Shown: piece after piece, positions 26,395 through 34,736 of the stretch
How the letters are laid out: each line of letters opens with the position of its first letter
Position numbering within the stretch: position 1 is the first letter of the stretch
DNA from: Planctomycetota bacterium
GTDB taxonomy: Bacteria > Planctomycetota > UBA1135 > GCA-002686595
Reading direction: 5' to 3'
NCBI GenBank assembly: GCA_016779225.1
Contig: JADHNZ010000013.1
Location: 1-64,000, forward strand
DNA length: 64,000 bases
Notes under the pieces: model-generated
Databases searched by the model: none
Told to the model about the DNA's origin: nothing
Seen by the model: only the letters and a program-made list of their open reading frames with translations
Program-made: the position numbers and the translations under genes

Positions 26395-27447
26395 TCAGGT
26401 CCGGGGGAGGTTCGGGCGCTCCAGCCGGCGGCCGTGGGTCCGCAGCCACTCGAGGCGGCGTTCGCCGCCCAGGGCCATCAGGCGGAAGAGGATCACGCCG
26501 CCCGTGAAGACGCTGACGCTGAGCAGGGCCAGTCCGACGGTCTGAGGGATGATCAGCAGGCCGGCGATGAACTGGATGGCGATCGAGACATAGAGGATCC
26601 CCGCCACGAACAGGCGCGAGCGGTCGCGGATGAAGCGCGCGCCGAAGGGGGCCCCGACGACCACGATGGGCACGCAGACCCACCAGTAGCTCCAGGCGTC
26701 CGCGGCCATTCCGCCGCCCCAGCGGGACTTCCAGAGGAAGCCGACGGCCGCATTGATCGCCATCAGGATCACGGAGGTCGGCGTGGCGATCTTCTCGCTG
26801 ATCCGAAACCGCAGGACCAGCAGCGAGAAGGTCAGGATATCGAGCCCGCTCCCGGTGAGGCCGCTGATGGCCCCGCCGATCACCCCGGTCGCGGCCAGCA
26901 GCAGGCCGTGCTTGGTTGTGAAGCCCTCGATCTTGTCGCGGACCTCGCGCTCGGCCGAGCGGTTGATCCAGAACAGGGCCACCGAGAACGACAGCCAGAT
27001 CGAGAGGAAGGTCATCTTCGTGGCGGCCGGCGGCAGGTGCGGGCTGATGAGCTCGATGCCGAGCACCACGCCCAGGGCTCCGCCCAGGCTGCCCCACACC
27101 AGCGCGCGCCGCTCTACCGGGATGCGCGTCCACAGGATCGTGGCCGCTGCCGCCGTCATGCCGACCGCCTGGATCATGAGGCTGAAGTCCCGCGCCGTCG
27201 GCGGCGGGATCTTGAACAGCATGGTCATGACCGGGAAGGCCACGGCTCCGCCTCCCTCGCTCGTGGCGCCGGCGATGAACGACCCGAAGACCATCGTCAC
27301 CGACATGAACCAGTTGTCGGCGAAGAGCGCCCAGCGGTCGCCGTTCACCATTCCGGTCAGCCAGAGGGCCCAGACGAGGGCCGCAACGCCGACGACCGAG
27401 TGGATGGCGCGGCGGGCAGGGGGTGAGGGGACTTCGGCCTTGGACAT
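26395..27447 (-). CDS. TauE/SafE family sulfite or sulfonate exporter
   Basis: A 350-aa inner-membrane protein with about eight helices. The TauE motif is visible in FGSFIAGATSEGGGAVAFPVM at residues 55-75 and again, in the second half, VIGGAISGLTGSGLDILTFSLL, the internal duplication typical of the family. A C-terminal cytosolic tail of about 25 residues is basic. The family exports sulfite, sulfoacetate or other C2 sulfur anions. It is divergent from the YdjM-like gene with a 147-bp shared upstream region. Its closeness to several sulfatases fits sulfur handling but no operon links them. Confidence 0.87.
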   Translation of the reverse strand: MSKAEVPSPPARRAIHSVVGVAALVWALWLTGMVNGDRWALFADNWFMSVTMVFGSFIAGATSEGGGAVAFPVMTMLFKIPPPTARDFSLMIQAVGMTAAAATILWTRIPVERRALVWGSLGGALGVVLGIELISPHLPPAATKMTFLSIWLSFSVALFWINRSAEREVRDKIEGFTTKHGLLLAATGVIGGAISGLTGSGLDILTFSLLVLRFRISEKIATPTSVILMAINAAVGFLWKSRWGGGMAADAWSYWWVCVPIVVVGAPFGARFIRDRSRLFVAGILYVSIAIQFIAGLLIIPQTVGLALLSVSVFTGGVILFRLMALGGERRLEWLRTHGRRLERPNLPRT

Positions 27448-27594
27448 GGACTGAGGGGTCTATCGACCGGTCCCGGAGGGGACTGGACCCCACGGTTTCG
27501 AGCCGTGCGGCTCGGGGCTCGGGCAGGGCCTCTCAGAACGGGCAGTTCGGTTCTGTGGTTGGAGGAGGCCGCGGTCGGGGCGAGGATGCTCCCC

Positions 27595-28632
27595 ATGGAT
27601 GTGGTGACCCAGGGGGTCCTTGGCGCGGCCCTCGCCCAGGCCTGCGCCCCGGCCGAGCGGCAGAGAGTTGCGGCTCTCGCCGGGGCCGTGGGGGGGCTCC
27701 TGCCCGATGCGGACATCTTCATCCGCTCGGCGACGGACCCGCTGCTCTCGCTCGAGTACCACCGCCACTTCACGCACTCGCTCGTGGCGATCCCCCTCGG
27801 CGGCGTGCTGGCCGCCAGCGTGACCTGGCTCCTCCTGCGCGGTCGGCGCCCCTGGCGGGAGCTCCTCGCGCCCGCGCTCCTGGGCTGGGCGACCCACGGC
27901 CTGCTGGACGCGTGCACCAGCTACGGCACGCATCTCACCTGGCCGTTCGACCAGCACCGCGCCGCCTGGAACCTGATCTCCATCCTCGACCCCCTCTTCA
28001 CCGTCCCGCTCCTTTGGGGCTGCCTGCGCGGGGTCCGCAGAAGCACGCGGCTCGCGCCTGCCCTTGGTCTTGCACTCGCCCTCGCCTACCTGGGCGCCTG
28101 CTCGGTGCAGCACATGAAGGCCGAGGTGCTGCAGTCCAAGCTCGTCCAGGCGCGCGGCCACGCGGCCGTCGGCCTCGAGCTGAAGCCGTCGCTTGCCAAC
28201 AACATCGTGTTCCGCTCCTTCTACGAGTGGGAGGGCGAGTACTGGGTCGACGCGATCCGCGTCCCCTGGTGGGGGGCAGGCAGCGTGCATCCCGGCGAGC
28301 GGCACCCCGTTCTTGACACTGAGGCCCTGATCGAGCGCTTCGAGCTCGACGAGGTCCAGCGCGCCGACCTCGAGCGCTTCCGCCACTTCAGCGACGGCTG
28401 CCTGATCGAGGACCGGCGCTTCGAGGGCGTCGTGGGCGACTTCCGCTACGCCGCGGTTCCCGACTCCGTGGCGCCGCTGTGGGGGATCGGCGTCGACGGC
28501 CTCGCTCCGGGTGAGCATGTGCGCTTCGGGCGCTTCAGCACCCTCGACGCGCGCATGCGCGGCCGGTTCGTGGATCTGTTGCTCGGGCGCACCGAGGAGC
28601 CGAGACCGGACGGCGCCGAGCCTGGCATGTAG
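27595..28632 (+). CDS. YdjM-like membrane metal-dependent hydrolase
   Basis: A 345-aa membrane protein of the DUF457/YdjM family. The N-terminus shows MDVVTQGVLGAALAQ, GGLLPDADIFI and the motif YHRHFTHSLVAIPLG, whose His and Asp residues are the conserved putative metal ligands. Further His/Asp pairs lie in WATHGLLDACTSYGTHL. Four to five membrane helices precede a soluble C-terminal half of about 170 aa. ATG 27595 is chosen because GCGAGG lies about 9 bp upstream; ATG 27586 is an alternative. The downstream gene starts 4 bp after its stop. The reaction is not known for the family. Confidence 0.82.
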   Translation: MDVVTQGVLGAALAQACAPAERQRVAALAGAVGGLLPDADIFIRSATDPLLSLEYHRHFTHSLVAIPLGGVLAASVTWLLLRGRRPWRELLAPALLGWATHGLLDACTSYGTHLTWPFDQHRAAWNLISILDPLFTVPLLWGCLRGVRRSTRLAPALGLALALAYLGACSVQHMKAEVLQSKLVQARGHAAVGLELKPSLANNIVFRSFYEWEGEYWVDAIRVPWWGAGSVHPGERHPVLDTEALIERFELDEVQRADLERFRHFSDGCLIEDRRFEGVVGDFRYAAVPDSVAPLWGIGVDGLAPGEHVRFGRFSTLDARMRGRFVDLLLGRTEEPRPDGAEPGM

Positions 28633-28636
28633 GCTC

Positions 28637-29629
28637 GTGCCCGTGCCGCCGCTCAAGCACCGCCCCCTCCGCTCGCGAGTCGCGACCCCGAACGCCGGCC
28701 TCGCCGTCGGGGTTGGCGGCCTGTTCGCGGGCATCGGAGCGCTCGTCGTGCGCTCGGGGTGGGCGGCTTGGAGCGCGCTGCCCGAGGGAGCCGAGGTCCT
28801 CACGCGCCGAGGCTTCCAGCAACACGGCAAGGGGCCTGCGCTCACGGTGTTCGGCGCCGCGTTCCTCACGCTGGGGGTCCTCGTCCTCCTGATTGGGCTG
28901 TTCCGACTGCTCCAGGCGCGGGAGGTGCAGCACGACCGGGACGAGGCGGCCCCGGGCGTCTCGCGCTCGCCGGTCCTCGGGGAGGAGGCCTACACCCTGA
29001 CCGGCGTTCTCCATCGCCTGGGTCCGGGGTGCTTCAGCACGGATCCGAAGCGCGTCGCGGGCAGGAGGCTCGGGCTGATCCTCGGCCTGCTCGGTGGGGG
29101 GGCAGCGCTGACCGCGGTGGTCCTGGTGTTCGGGCCCGCTCCGAGCGATGAGAGCGCCGCCCCTCTCGTCCTGAGGGGCGTGATGATCGTGGCGGTCTGG
29201 GGAGGGCTGGGGCTTGCCGGGCTCGTGGTGACCGCGCTCGGCCGGCGCGGAGCCTCGAGCTTCCCGGACCTCGAGTGGGACGACGGGCGCTGGCGCCTCG
29301 TCCAGGGGGGCGAGGTGCTCGAGGGCGGGGCGCGCTCGGACCTGCACGCGGTGCAGGCCTGCGCCGCCTGGTTCCGTATCCAGCACCAGGGTGAGCGCAC
29401 CACGGCGGCGGCCCTCGAGCTGAACCTCGCCTGGCGCGAGGGAGACGAGGTGCGCCGCGCCAACCTCTGCCGCGGCCACGGGAACCTGGTGGCGATCGCA
29501 CGCCAGGGGCAGGAGCTGGCGGACGCCCTCGACCTGCCCTACCTCTTCCACGGCCGCAGCGACGACTGGGGCACCGAGCGCCGCCGGGCACGCAGGCGCC
29601 GACCCGTCGAGCGCGGTGGGATCAGCTGA
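28637..29629 (+). CDS. Unknown membrane protein, four predicted helices
   Basis: A 330-aa protein, starting at GTG 28637 (GTG 28643 also possible), just 4 bp after the YdjM-like stop and so in the same transcript. Two hydrophobic segments near the N-terminus (GLAVGVGGLFAGIGALVV and ALTVFGAAFLTLGVLVLLIGLF) and two in the middle (RRLGLILGLLGGGAALTAVVLVF, shown here by its core LGLLGGGAALTAVVLVF, and MIVAVWGGLGLAGLVVTAL) are followed by a soluble C-terminal domain rich in Arg/Glu. A conserved-looking block is DLEWDDGRWRLV. I recognise no family. Function not assigned. Confidence 0.7.
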   Translation: MPVPPLKHRPLRSRVATPNAGLAVGVGGLFAGIGALVVRSGWAAWSALPEGAEVLTRRGFQQHGKGPALTVFGAAFLTLGVLVLLIGLFRLLQAREVQHDRDEAAPGVSRSPVLGEEAYTLTGVLHRLGPGCFSTDPKRVAGRRLGLILGLLGGGAALTAVVLVFGPAPSDESAAPLVLRGVMIVAVWGGLGLAGLVVTALGRRGASSFPDLEWDDGRWRLVQGGEVLEGGARSDLHAVQACAAWFRIQHQGERTTAAALELNLAWREGDEVRRANLCRGHGNLVAIARQGQELADALDLPYLFHGRSDDWGTERRRARRRRPVERGGIS

Positions 29630-29644
29630 GCTGCCGCGGGCGGC

Positions 29645-31357
29645 TCAGAACGGCCACTCGCGGACGCCGACGCGGTCGGCCCAGGCCTGCCAGGCTGCGA
29701 CCATGGCCTGGAGGCGCTCGGGGTGCTGCGCGGCGAGGTTGGTCTGCTCCGTGCGGTCCTGCTCCATGTCGTAGAGCTCCCAGGTGCGCGGCTGCTTGGC
29801 GCGGTACTGGCTCACGATCTTCCAGCGGCCGTCGCGCAGGGCGAGGTTCCCGTGGTGCTCGAAGGCGAGGGGCGCCGTGCGCTCGAGGTGGCTGCCCGCC
29901 CAGGCGTCCAGGAGGCTCACGCCCTCCATGGGCTGGATCGCGTTGCCGCCGTAGCTCGCGGGATAGGCGGCCCCGGCCGCGTCCAGCAGGGTGGGCATCA
30001 GGTCGATCAGGTGGGCCGGCGGGTCCACGATCGAGCCCGCGTGCGCGGGGCCCAAGCGGGCCGGCCAGTGCACGATGAGGGGCGTGCTCAGCCCGCCCTC
30101 GTAGGCGTCGTGCTTGAAGCCGCGGAAGGGGGTGTTCGACGCGTTCGCCCAGCCGCGGCCGTAGGCCACATAGCTGTCCGCCGGGCCCGCCAGGACCTCG
30201 GGCCCGGTCGAGACCCACTCCCCGTCTCGGGTCCACATGGGGGGCCAGATCTGCGGCTGGAGCTGGTCCGCGGCCATGCGCTCCTCGAGGTCGGGCTGGC
30301 GCTTGGCCTCGTTCGAGCTCCGGCCCATGCCCTCCGCACAGGCTCCGTTGTCTTGCAGGTAGATCACCAGCGTGTTCTCGAGCGCGCCGGCCTGCTCCAG
30401 GGTCTCGAGGATGCGGCCGATCCCAGCGTCCATGCACGACACCATGGCCGCATAGGTCTCCATGTTGCGGGCGTCCCATGCGGGATGGGGGTTCTGTGCC
30501 CAGTCGTCCGTGGGCGAGCTCAGCGGCCAGGAGTCCTCGAGGACGCCCAGGCGGCGCGCCCGCTCGAGCCTCGTGGCGCGCAGGGGTGCGTAGCCCTCGT
30601 CGTAGACGCCGCGGTAGCGCGCGATCCACGACTCGGGAGCGTGCATGGGCCAGTGAGCGCTGGTGTAGGCCACATAGAGGAACAGCGGCTCCTCGCGGCT
30701 CTCGAGGTGGTCACGCGCGTAGCGAGCGGCCTGGTCGCTGATGGCGTCGGTGTAGTACCAGCCGTCGGAGGAGAGCTCCGGGTCGCTCTCCGGCGTGATG
30801 TAGGCGTCATCGCGACAGAGGGTCGCCGGATCCCAGAAGCTGCCTGCACCGCGGATGGTCCCGTAGAAGCGCTCGAAGCCGCGACCCAGGGGCCACGAGT
30901 CCTTCGGGCCCTCGGGCCTCCACTGGTTCGTGACATGCCACTTGCCCGCCATGTAGGTGGCATAGCCGGCCTCGCCGAGCGCCTCGGCCAGGGTCACGCA
31001 GCTGCGGTTCAGGATCCCTCGGTAGGCGTCCGTGCCCCGATCCCCCTCCATCAGGCCGATCCCCGCCTGGTGCGAGTACAGGCCGGTCAGCAGGGCGGCC
31101 CGCGTGGGGCAGCAGCGGGAGGTGTTGTAGAACTGGGTCATCCGCACGCCGCCCTCTGCAAGGGCGTCGAGGTGCGGAGTGCGGATCTCGCTGCCGTAGC
31201 AGCCGATGTCGGTGTAGCCCATGTCGTCCGCCATGATCAGGACGATGTGAGGGCGCTCGGCCTCGTGCCCGGCCGGCGCCTCGCCTGCGGGCGGTGCGGA
31301 GCAGGACCCCGTGAGAGCCAGGGCCGCAGCCAGCGGCACCAGACGCAGCGCCCTCAT
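29645..31357 (-). CDS. Lipoprotein sulfatase (arylsulfatase, CCPTR type)
   Basis: A 570-aa arylsulfatase. ATG 31357 is set by the ATGA overlap with the upstream sulfatase stop. The leader ends LTGSC with Cys19 as a likely lipid anchor. The metal-binding HIVLIMADDMG (residues 37-47), formylglycine site SRCCPTRAALLTG (Cys82 modified) and AGKWHV, followed by QDNGAC and the C-terminal WELYDM block, are complete. The RCCPTR variant is common in planctomycete arylsulfatases. It is translationally coupled to the second sulfatase and probably acts on the same polysaccharide, one enzyme working on the product of the other. Substrate unknown. Confidence 0.92.
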   Translation of the reverse strand: MRALRLVPLAAALALTGSCSAPPAGEAPAGHEAERPHIVLIMADDMGYTDIGCYGSEIRTPHLDALAEGGVRMTQFYNTSRCCPTRAALLTGLYSHQAGIGLMEGDRGTDAYRGILNRSCVTLAEALGEAGYATYMAGKWHVTNQWRPEGPKDSWPLGRGFERFYGTIRGAGSFWDPATLCRDDAYITPESDPELSSDGWYYTDAISDQAARYARDHLESREEPLFLYVAYTSAHWPMHAPESWIARYRGVYDEGYAPLRATRLERARRLGVLEDSWPLSSPTDDWAQNPHPAWDARNMETYAAMVSCMDAGIGRILETLEQAGALENTLVIYLQDNGACAEGMGRSSNEAKRQPDLEERMAADQLQPQIWPPMWTRDGEWVSTGPEVLAGPADSYVAYGRGWANASNTPFRGFKHDAYEGGLSTPLIVHWPARLGPAHAGSIVDPPAHLIDLMPTLLDAAGAAYPASYGGNAIQPMEGVSLLDAWAGSHLERTAPLAFEHHGNLALRDGRWKIVSQYRAKQPRTWELYDMEQDRTEQTNLAAQHPERLQAMVAAWQAWADRVGVREWPF

Positions 31358-32970
31358 CGCCGCACCTCGAAGCGCTGGCGCCACGCGGCCGGCTGGATCG
31401 ACACATCGCTCGTGTCACCGTACTGCACCCGGAGCTCGAGGAGCCTGCGCTTGAGGTCGCGCGTCTGGGCCTCCAGGCCCGGGGCCCCATAGAGGTTGGT
31501 GAGCTCGTCAGGATCCGCGGCCAGGTCGAACAGCTCCCACTCGTCGAACTGGTAGTGCCGGATCAGCTTCCAGCGCGCGGTGCGGATGCCGTAATGCCGC
31601 GCCACCCGGTGGATGCTGGGGAAGGCGTAGTAGTGGTAGTAGATCGCGTCGCGCCAGCCGCCGGGATCCTCACCCGCAAGCAAGGGCGCGAGGGAGCGCC
31701 CCTGCATGTCGGCCGGCGCCTCCACCCCTGCGAGCTCGAGGAAGGTCTGGGCGTAGTCGAGGTTCTGGACCAGGTGCTCATCGACGGCGTTCGCGGGCAC
31801 CACGCCAGGCCAGCGCACGATCAGCGGCATCTTGAGGCTCTCCTCGTACATCCAGCGCTTGTCGAACCAGCCGTGGTCGCCGAGGTAGAAGCCCTGGTCG
31901 GAGGAGTAGACCACCACGGTGCTCTCCGCCAGGCCACGCTCCTCGAGGGCGTCCACCAGGCGGCCGACGCTGTCGTCCACACCGCGGATCGTGCGCAGGT
32001 AGTTCTTCATGTAGCGCTGGAACTTCCAGCGCACGAGAGCCTCGCCCTCCAGCCCCGCGGCGAGAAAGGCGGCGTTCTCGTCTGCATAGGCTGCGTCCCA
32101 GGCCGCGCGCTGCTCCGCCGTCATGCGCCCCAGGTTCCGGAATCCGCTGCCGTCGTTGGCGAAGCCCGCCTTGGGGTCCCAGCTCTCCCACGGGTCCACG
32201 AACAGGTCGTAGACCAGGCTCATGTCCCGGTCGATCTCCATCTCCTGGAGGCGCGCCGGCGAGGCGTCGTCCTCGTGCCGGTCGAAGAGGGTCGCGGGCT
32301 CGGGCAGCTCCACCCCGTCATAGAGGTTCAGGTGGCGCGGGGCCGGCATCCAGTTGCGGTGCGGCGCCTTGTGCTGGCACATCAAGAGGAACGGCGCCGC
32401 GGGATCCTCGCGCGCGTCGAGCCACTCGATCGCGAGGTCCGTGACGATGTCCGTGCAGTAGCCCTCGACCACGCGCTCGCCCTCCGGGCCGATCAGCTTG
32501 GGGTTGTAGTAGTCGCCCTGGCCCGGCAGCACCTCCCAGGCGTCGAAGCCCTGGGGGGTCGTCCCCAGGTGCCACTTCCCGAAGAGCGCCGTGTCGTAGC
32601 CCGCGGCCTGGAGCAGCTTGGGGAAGGTCGTCTGGTCCCCGTTGAAGCGGTCGCCGTTGTCGCGGAAGCCGTTGCGGTGGCTGTGCTTGCCCGTCTGGAT
32701 CACCGCGCGGCTGGGTCCGCAGATGCTGTTCGTGCAGAAGGAGTTCCGGAAGAGCATCCCCTCGCGCGCGAGCCGGTCGATGTTGGGCGTCGGGTCGAGG
32801 GCGGCGTAGGGCGAGCCGTAGGCCCCGATGGCGTGGGGCGCGTGGTCGTCCGTGAAGACGAACAGGATGTTGGGCCGTGAGGGCTCCTCTCCCGTGGAGG
32901 CGGCCGGAGCCGCGGCGTTCAGGAGGAGGCCGGCAGCGGCCAGGGCGCGGAGCAGCGGGGCGCGGGTCAT
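31354..32970 (-). CDS. Secreted sulfatase, MdsA/GlcNAc-6-sulfatase-like
   Basis: A 538-aa sulfatase. ATG 32970 opens a signal peptide (LLRALAAAGLLLNAAAPAAS); an open frame further upstream looks non-coding and covers the divergent AbgT promoter. The metal site FVFTDDHAPHA, formylglycine motif NSICGPSRAVIQTGKHSHRNG (Cys84) and the blocks TFPKLLQAAGYDTALFGKWHLG and LPGQGDYYNPKL match mucin-desulfating and N-acetylglucosamine-6-sulfatase-like enzymes (S1_11 type, by recall). It is the first gene of a two-sulfatase transcript. Natural substrate could be a sulfated glucosamine glycan; this is inference. Confidence 0.9.
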   Translation of the reverse strand: MTRAPLLRALAAAGLLLNAAAPAASTGEEPSRPNILFVFTDDHAPHAIGAYGSPYAALDPTPNIDRLAREGMLFRNSFCTNSICGPSRAVIQTGKHSHRNGFRDNGDRFNGDQTTFPKLLQAAGYDTALFGKWHLGTTPQGFDAWEVLPGQGDYYNPKLIGPEGERVVEGYCTDIVTDLAIEWLDAREDPAAPFLLMCQHKAPHRNWMPAPRHLNLYDGVELPEPATLFDRHEDDASPARLQEMEIDRDMSLVYDLFVDPWESWDPKAGFANDGSGFRNLGRMTAEQRAAWDAAYADENAAFLAAGLEGEALVRWKFQRYMKNYLRTIRGVDDSVGRLVDALEERGLAESTVVVYSSDQGFYLGDHGWFDKRWMYEESLKMPLIVRWPGVVPANAVDEHLVQNLDYAQTFLELAGVEAPADMQGRSLAPLLAGEDPGGWRDAIYYHYYAFPSIHRVARHYGIRTARWKLIRHYQFDEWELFDLAADPDELTNLYGAPGLEAQTRDLKRRLLELRVQYGDTSDVSIQPAAWRQRFEVRR

Positions 32971-33040
32971 GGCCGCACCGTAGCAAGGGCCCGCGAGGCG
33001 GAGGGTGGGCCGACGCGAGGGCACCCGATCGCCCATGCGC

Positions 33041-33069
33041 TTGGGGCCCGGGGAGGGGCGGCGTACAGT
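33041..33069 (+). promoter_or_regulatory. Candidate promoter of the AbgT gene, leaderless
   Basis: TTGGGG (33041-33046) and TACAGT (33064-33069) are separated by exactly 17 bp and lie 6 bp upstream of the ATG at 33076, so transcription would start at or next to the start codon. No ribosome binding site is visible, which fits a leaderless mRNA. Confidence 0.45.
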
Positions 33070-33075
33070 GCTCGC

Positions 33076-34707
33076 ATGACGGCCAAGACCGACGCCGCGC
33101 CGGCCAACGGCGGGCTCCTCGGCCGGATCGAGTGGCTGGGCAACAAGCTCCCCGATCCGGCGACCCTGTTCCTCCTGGGCACCCTGCTCGTGATGGTCCT
33201 CAGCGCGGTGGCGGTGGGCTCCGGCTGGGAGGTCCTCCACGAGCTGCCACGGGTCCAGGGCGATGGCAGCGTCCAGTGGCGGGTGGTCCAGGAGACGGTG
33301 ATCGGCGCTGACGGCGTGGAGGTGCTGCAGGACAAGGTCTCCCGCCCCACGAGCCTGCTCACCGGGGACGGCCTCTTCTGGCTGCTCTCGACCCTCGTGA
33401 AGAACTTCACGGGCTTCGCGCCCCTGGGCGTCGTGCTCGTGGGAATGCTCGGGATCGGACTGGCCGAGCGCGTGGGCCTGATCGCCGTCCTGCTGAAGTA
33501 CCTGATGCAGTGGGTGCCCGCGCGGTTCCTCACGCCGGCCATGGTGTTCCTCGGCGTGATGAGCTCGGCGGGGATCGACGCGGGCTATGTCGTGCTGCCG
33601 CCCCTCGCCGCGGCGGTGTTCCGGGCGGCGGGTCGCTCTCCGGTTGCGGGCATCGCTGCGGCCTTCGCGGGGGTCTCGGCCGGCTTCAACGCGAACCTCC
33701 TGATCACCGGGCTCGACCCGATGCTGGCGGGCTTCGCCACCGAGGGGGCACGGGTGCTGGATGCCGGCTACTCCGTCGCGGCCACCTGCAACTGGTACTT
33801 CGCCATCGCCTCGACCTTCCTGATCACCGCGGCAGGCTGGTGGACCACCTCGGTGTTCGTGGAGCGCAGGCTCGCGGGCAAGGGGCCGGACGAGGGCGGA
33901 CCGGTCCCGGTCAGCGCCGCGGCCCTGGCCGACCAGCAGGTGCGCCCCGAGGAGCGCGTCGCCCTGCGCAAGGCCCTTGGCGCCGTCGTCCTCCTGCTCG
34001 GGATCTTCTTCACCGCCGCCAACCTGGACGGCTGGGCCCTCCAGGGCGAGGGCGCCCACTTCGACCGCTGGGTCGAGGTCATCGTCCCGCTCCTGTTCCT
34101 GCTCTTCACGGTGCCGTCCTTGGTCTACGGCTTCTCCATCGGAGCCCTGAAGGACGACAAGGGCGTGGCCAAGATGATGATCGACTCGATCGCCGCCATG
34201 GCGCCGATCATCGTGCTGGCCTTCTTCGCGGCCCAGTTCATCGAGGTCTTCAAGCACTCGGGCCTGGATCGCATGGCGGCCCTCGCGGGTGGTCAGGCCC
34301 TGGGCAAGGCGGAGCTTCCGGCCTCCCTCCTGATCGTGGCCTTCATCGGCGTGACCGTGCTCTTCAACCTGTTCGTGGGCTCGATGAGCGCGAAGTACGC
34401 CATGTTCGCGCCGATCTTCATCCCCATGTTCATGCTGGTGGGAATCTCGCCCGAGCTGACCCAGGCGGCCTACCGCATCGGCGACTCGGTCTCGAACATC
34501 ATCACGCCGCTGAACGCGTACCTCGTGATCGTGCTCGTGTTCCTGAAGAAGGAGATGCCCGGCGCGGGGATGGGCACGCTGATCTCCACGATGCTGCCCT
34601 ACACCGTGGTCTTCACGGTGGTCTGGACGGTGATGCTCGTGGTGTGGATGACCCTCGGACTGCCTCTCGGGATCGAGGGCCCCCTCGAGTACCAGCTGCC
34701 CGGCTGA
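33076..34707 (+). CDS. AbgT-family transporter
   Basis: A 543-aa inner-membrane transporter with about nine to eleven membrane segments. Family signatures are NKLPDPATLFLLG at the N-terminus, VLVGMLGIGLAERVGLIAVLLK, SSAGIDAGYVVLPPLAAAVF, AGVSAGFNANLLITGLDP and the second-half FVGSMSAKYAMFAPIFIPMF and RIGDSVSNIITPLNAYL. AbgT proteins move p-aminobenzoyl-glutamate or act as sulfonamide/antimetabolite exporters driven by the proton gradient; which applies here cannot be told. Divergent from the sulfatase pair, convergent with the next gene. An extracytoplasmic loop between helices 1 and 2 is about 55 aa. Confidence 0.93.
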   Translation: MTAKTDAAPANGGLLGRIEWLGNKLPDPATLFLLGTLLVMVLSAVAVGSGWEVLHELPRVQGDGSVQWRVVQETVIGADGVEVLQDKVSRPTSLLTGDGLFWLLSTLVKNFTGFAPLGVVLVGMLGIGLAERVGLIAVLLKYLMQWVPARFLTPAMVFLGVMSSAGIDAGYVVLPPLAAAVFRAAGRSPVAGIAAAFAGVSAGFNANLLITGLDPMLAGFATEGARVLDAGYSVAATCNWYFAIASTFLITAAGWWTTSVFVERRLAGKGPDEGGPVPVSAAALADQQVRPEERVALRKALGAVVLLLGIFFTAANLDGWALQGEGAHFDRWVEVIVPLLFLLFTVPSLVYGFSIGALKDDKGVAKMMIDSIAAMAPIIVLAFFAAQFIEVFKHSGLDRMAALAGGQALGKAELPASLLIVAFIGVTVLFNLFVGSMSAKYAMFAPIFIPMFMLVGISPELTQAAYRIGDSVSNIITPLNAYLVIVLVFLKKEMPGAGMGTLISTMLPYTVVFTVVWTVMLVVWMTLGLPLGIEGPLEYQLPG

Positions 34708-34710
34708 GCG

Positions 34711-34736
34711 GAGGAGCCGGCCGGGCGGGCCTCCTC
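34711..34736. terminator. Hairpin between convergent genes
   Basis: GAGGAG (34711-34716) and CTCCTC (34731-34736) pair, extended by CC/GG with one bulged C, in the gap between the abgT stop and the convergent membrane protein stop. It overlaps the end of the minus-strand gene by two bases. Probable bidirectional terminator without a U-tract. Confidence 0.5.

Noticed and set aside
32971-34257. N-terminal extension of the second sulfatase over the AbgT gene
   Set aside because: It has no start consistent with a signal peptide and is antisense to a clear transporter; the sulfatase starts at 32970.
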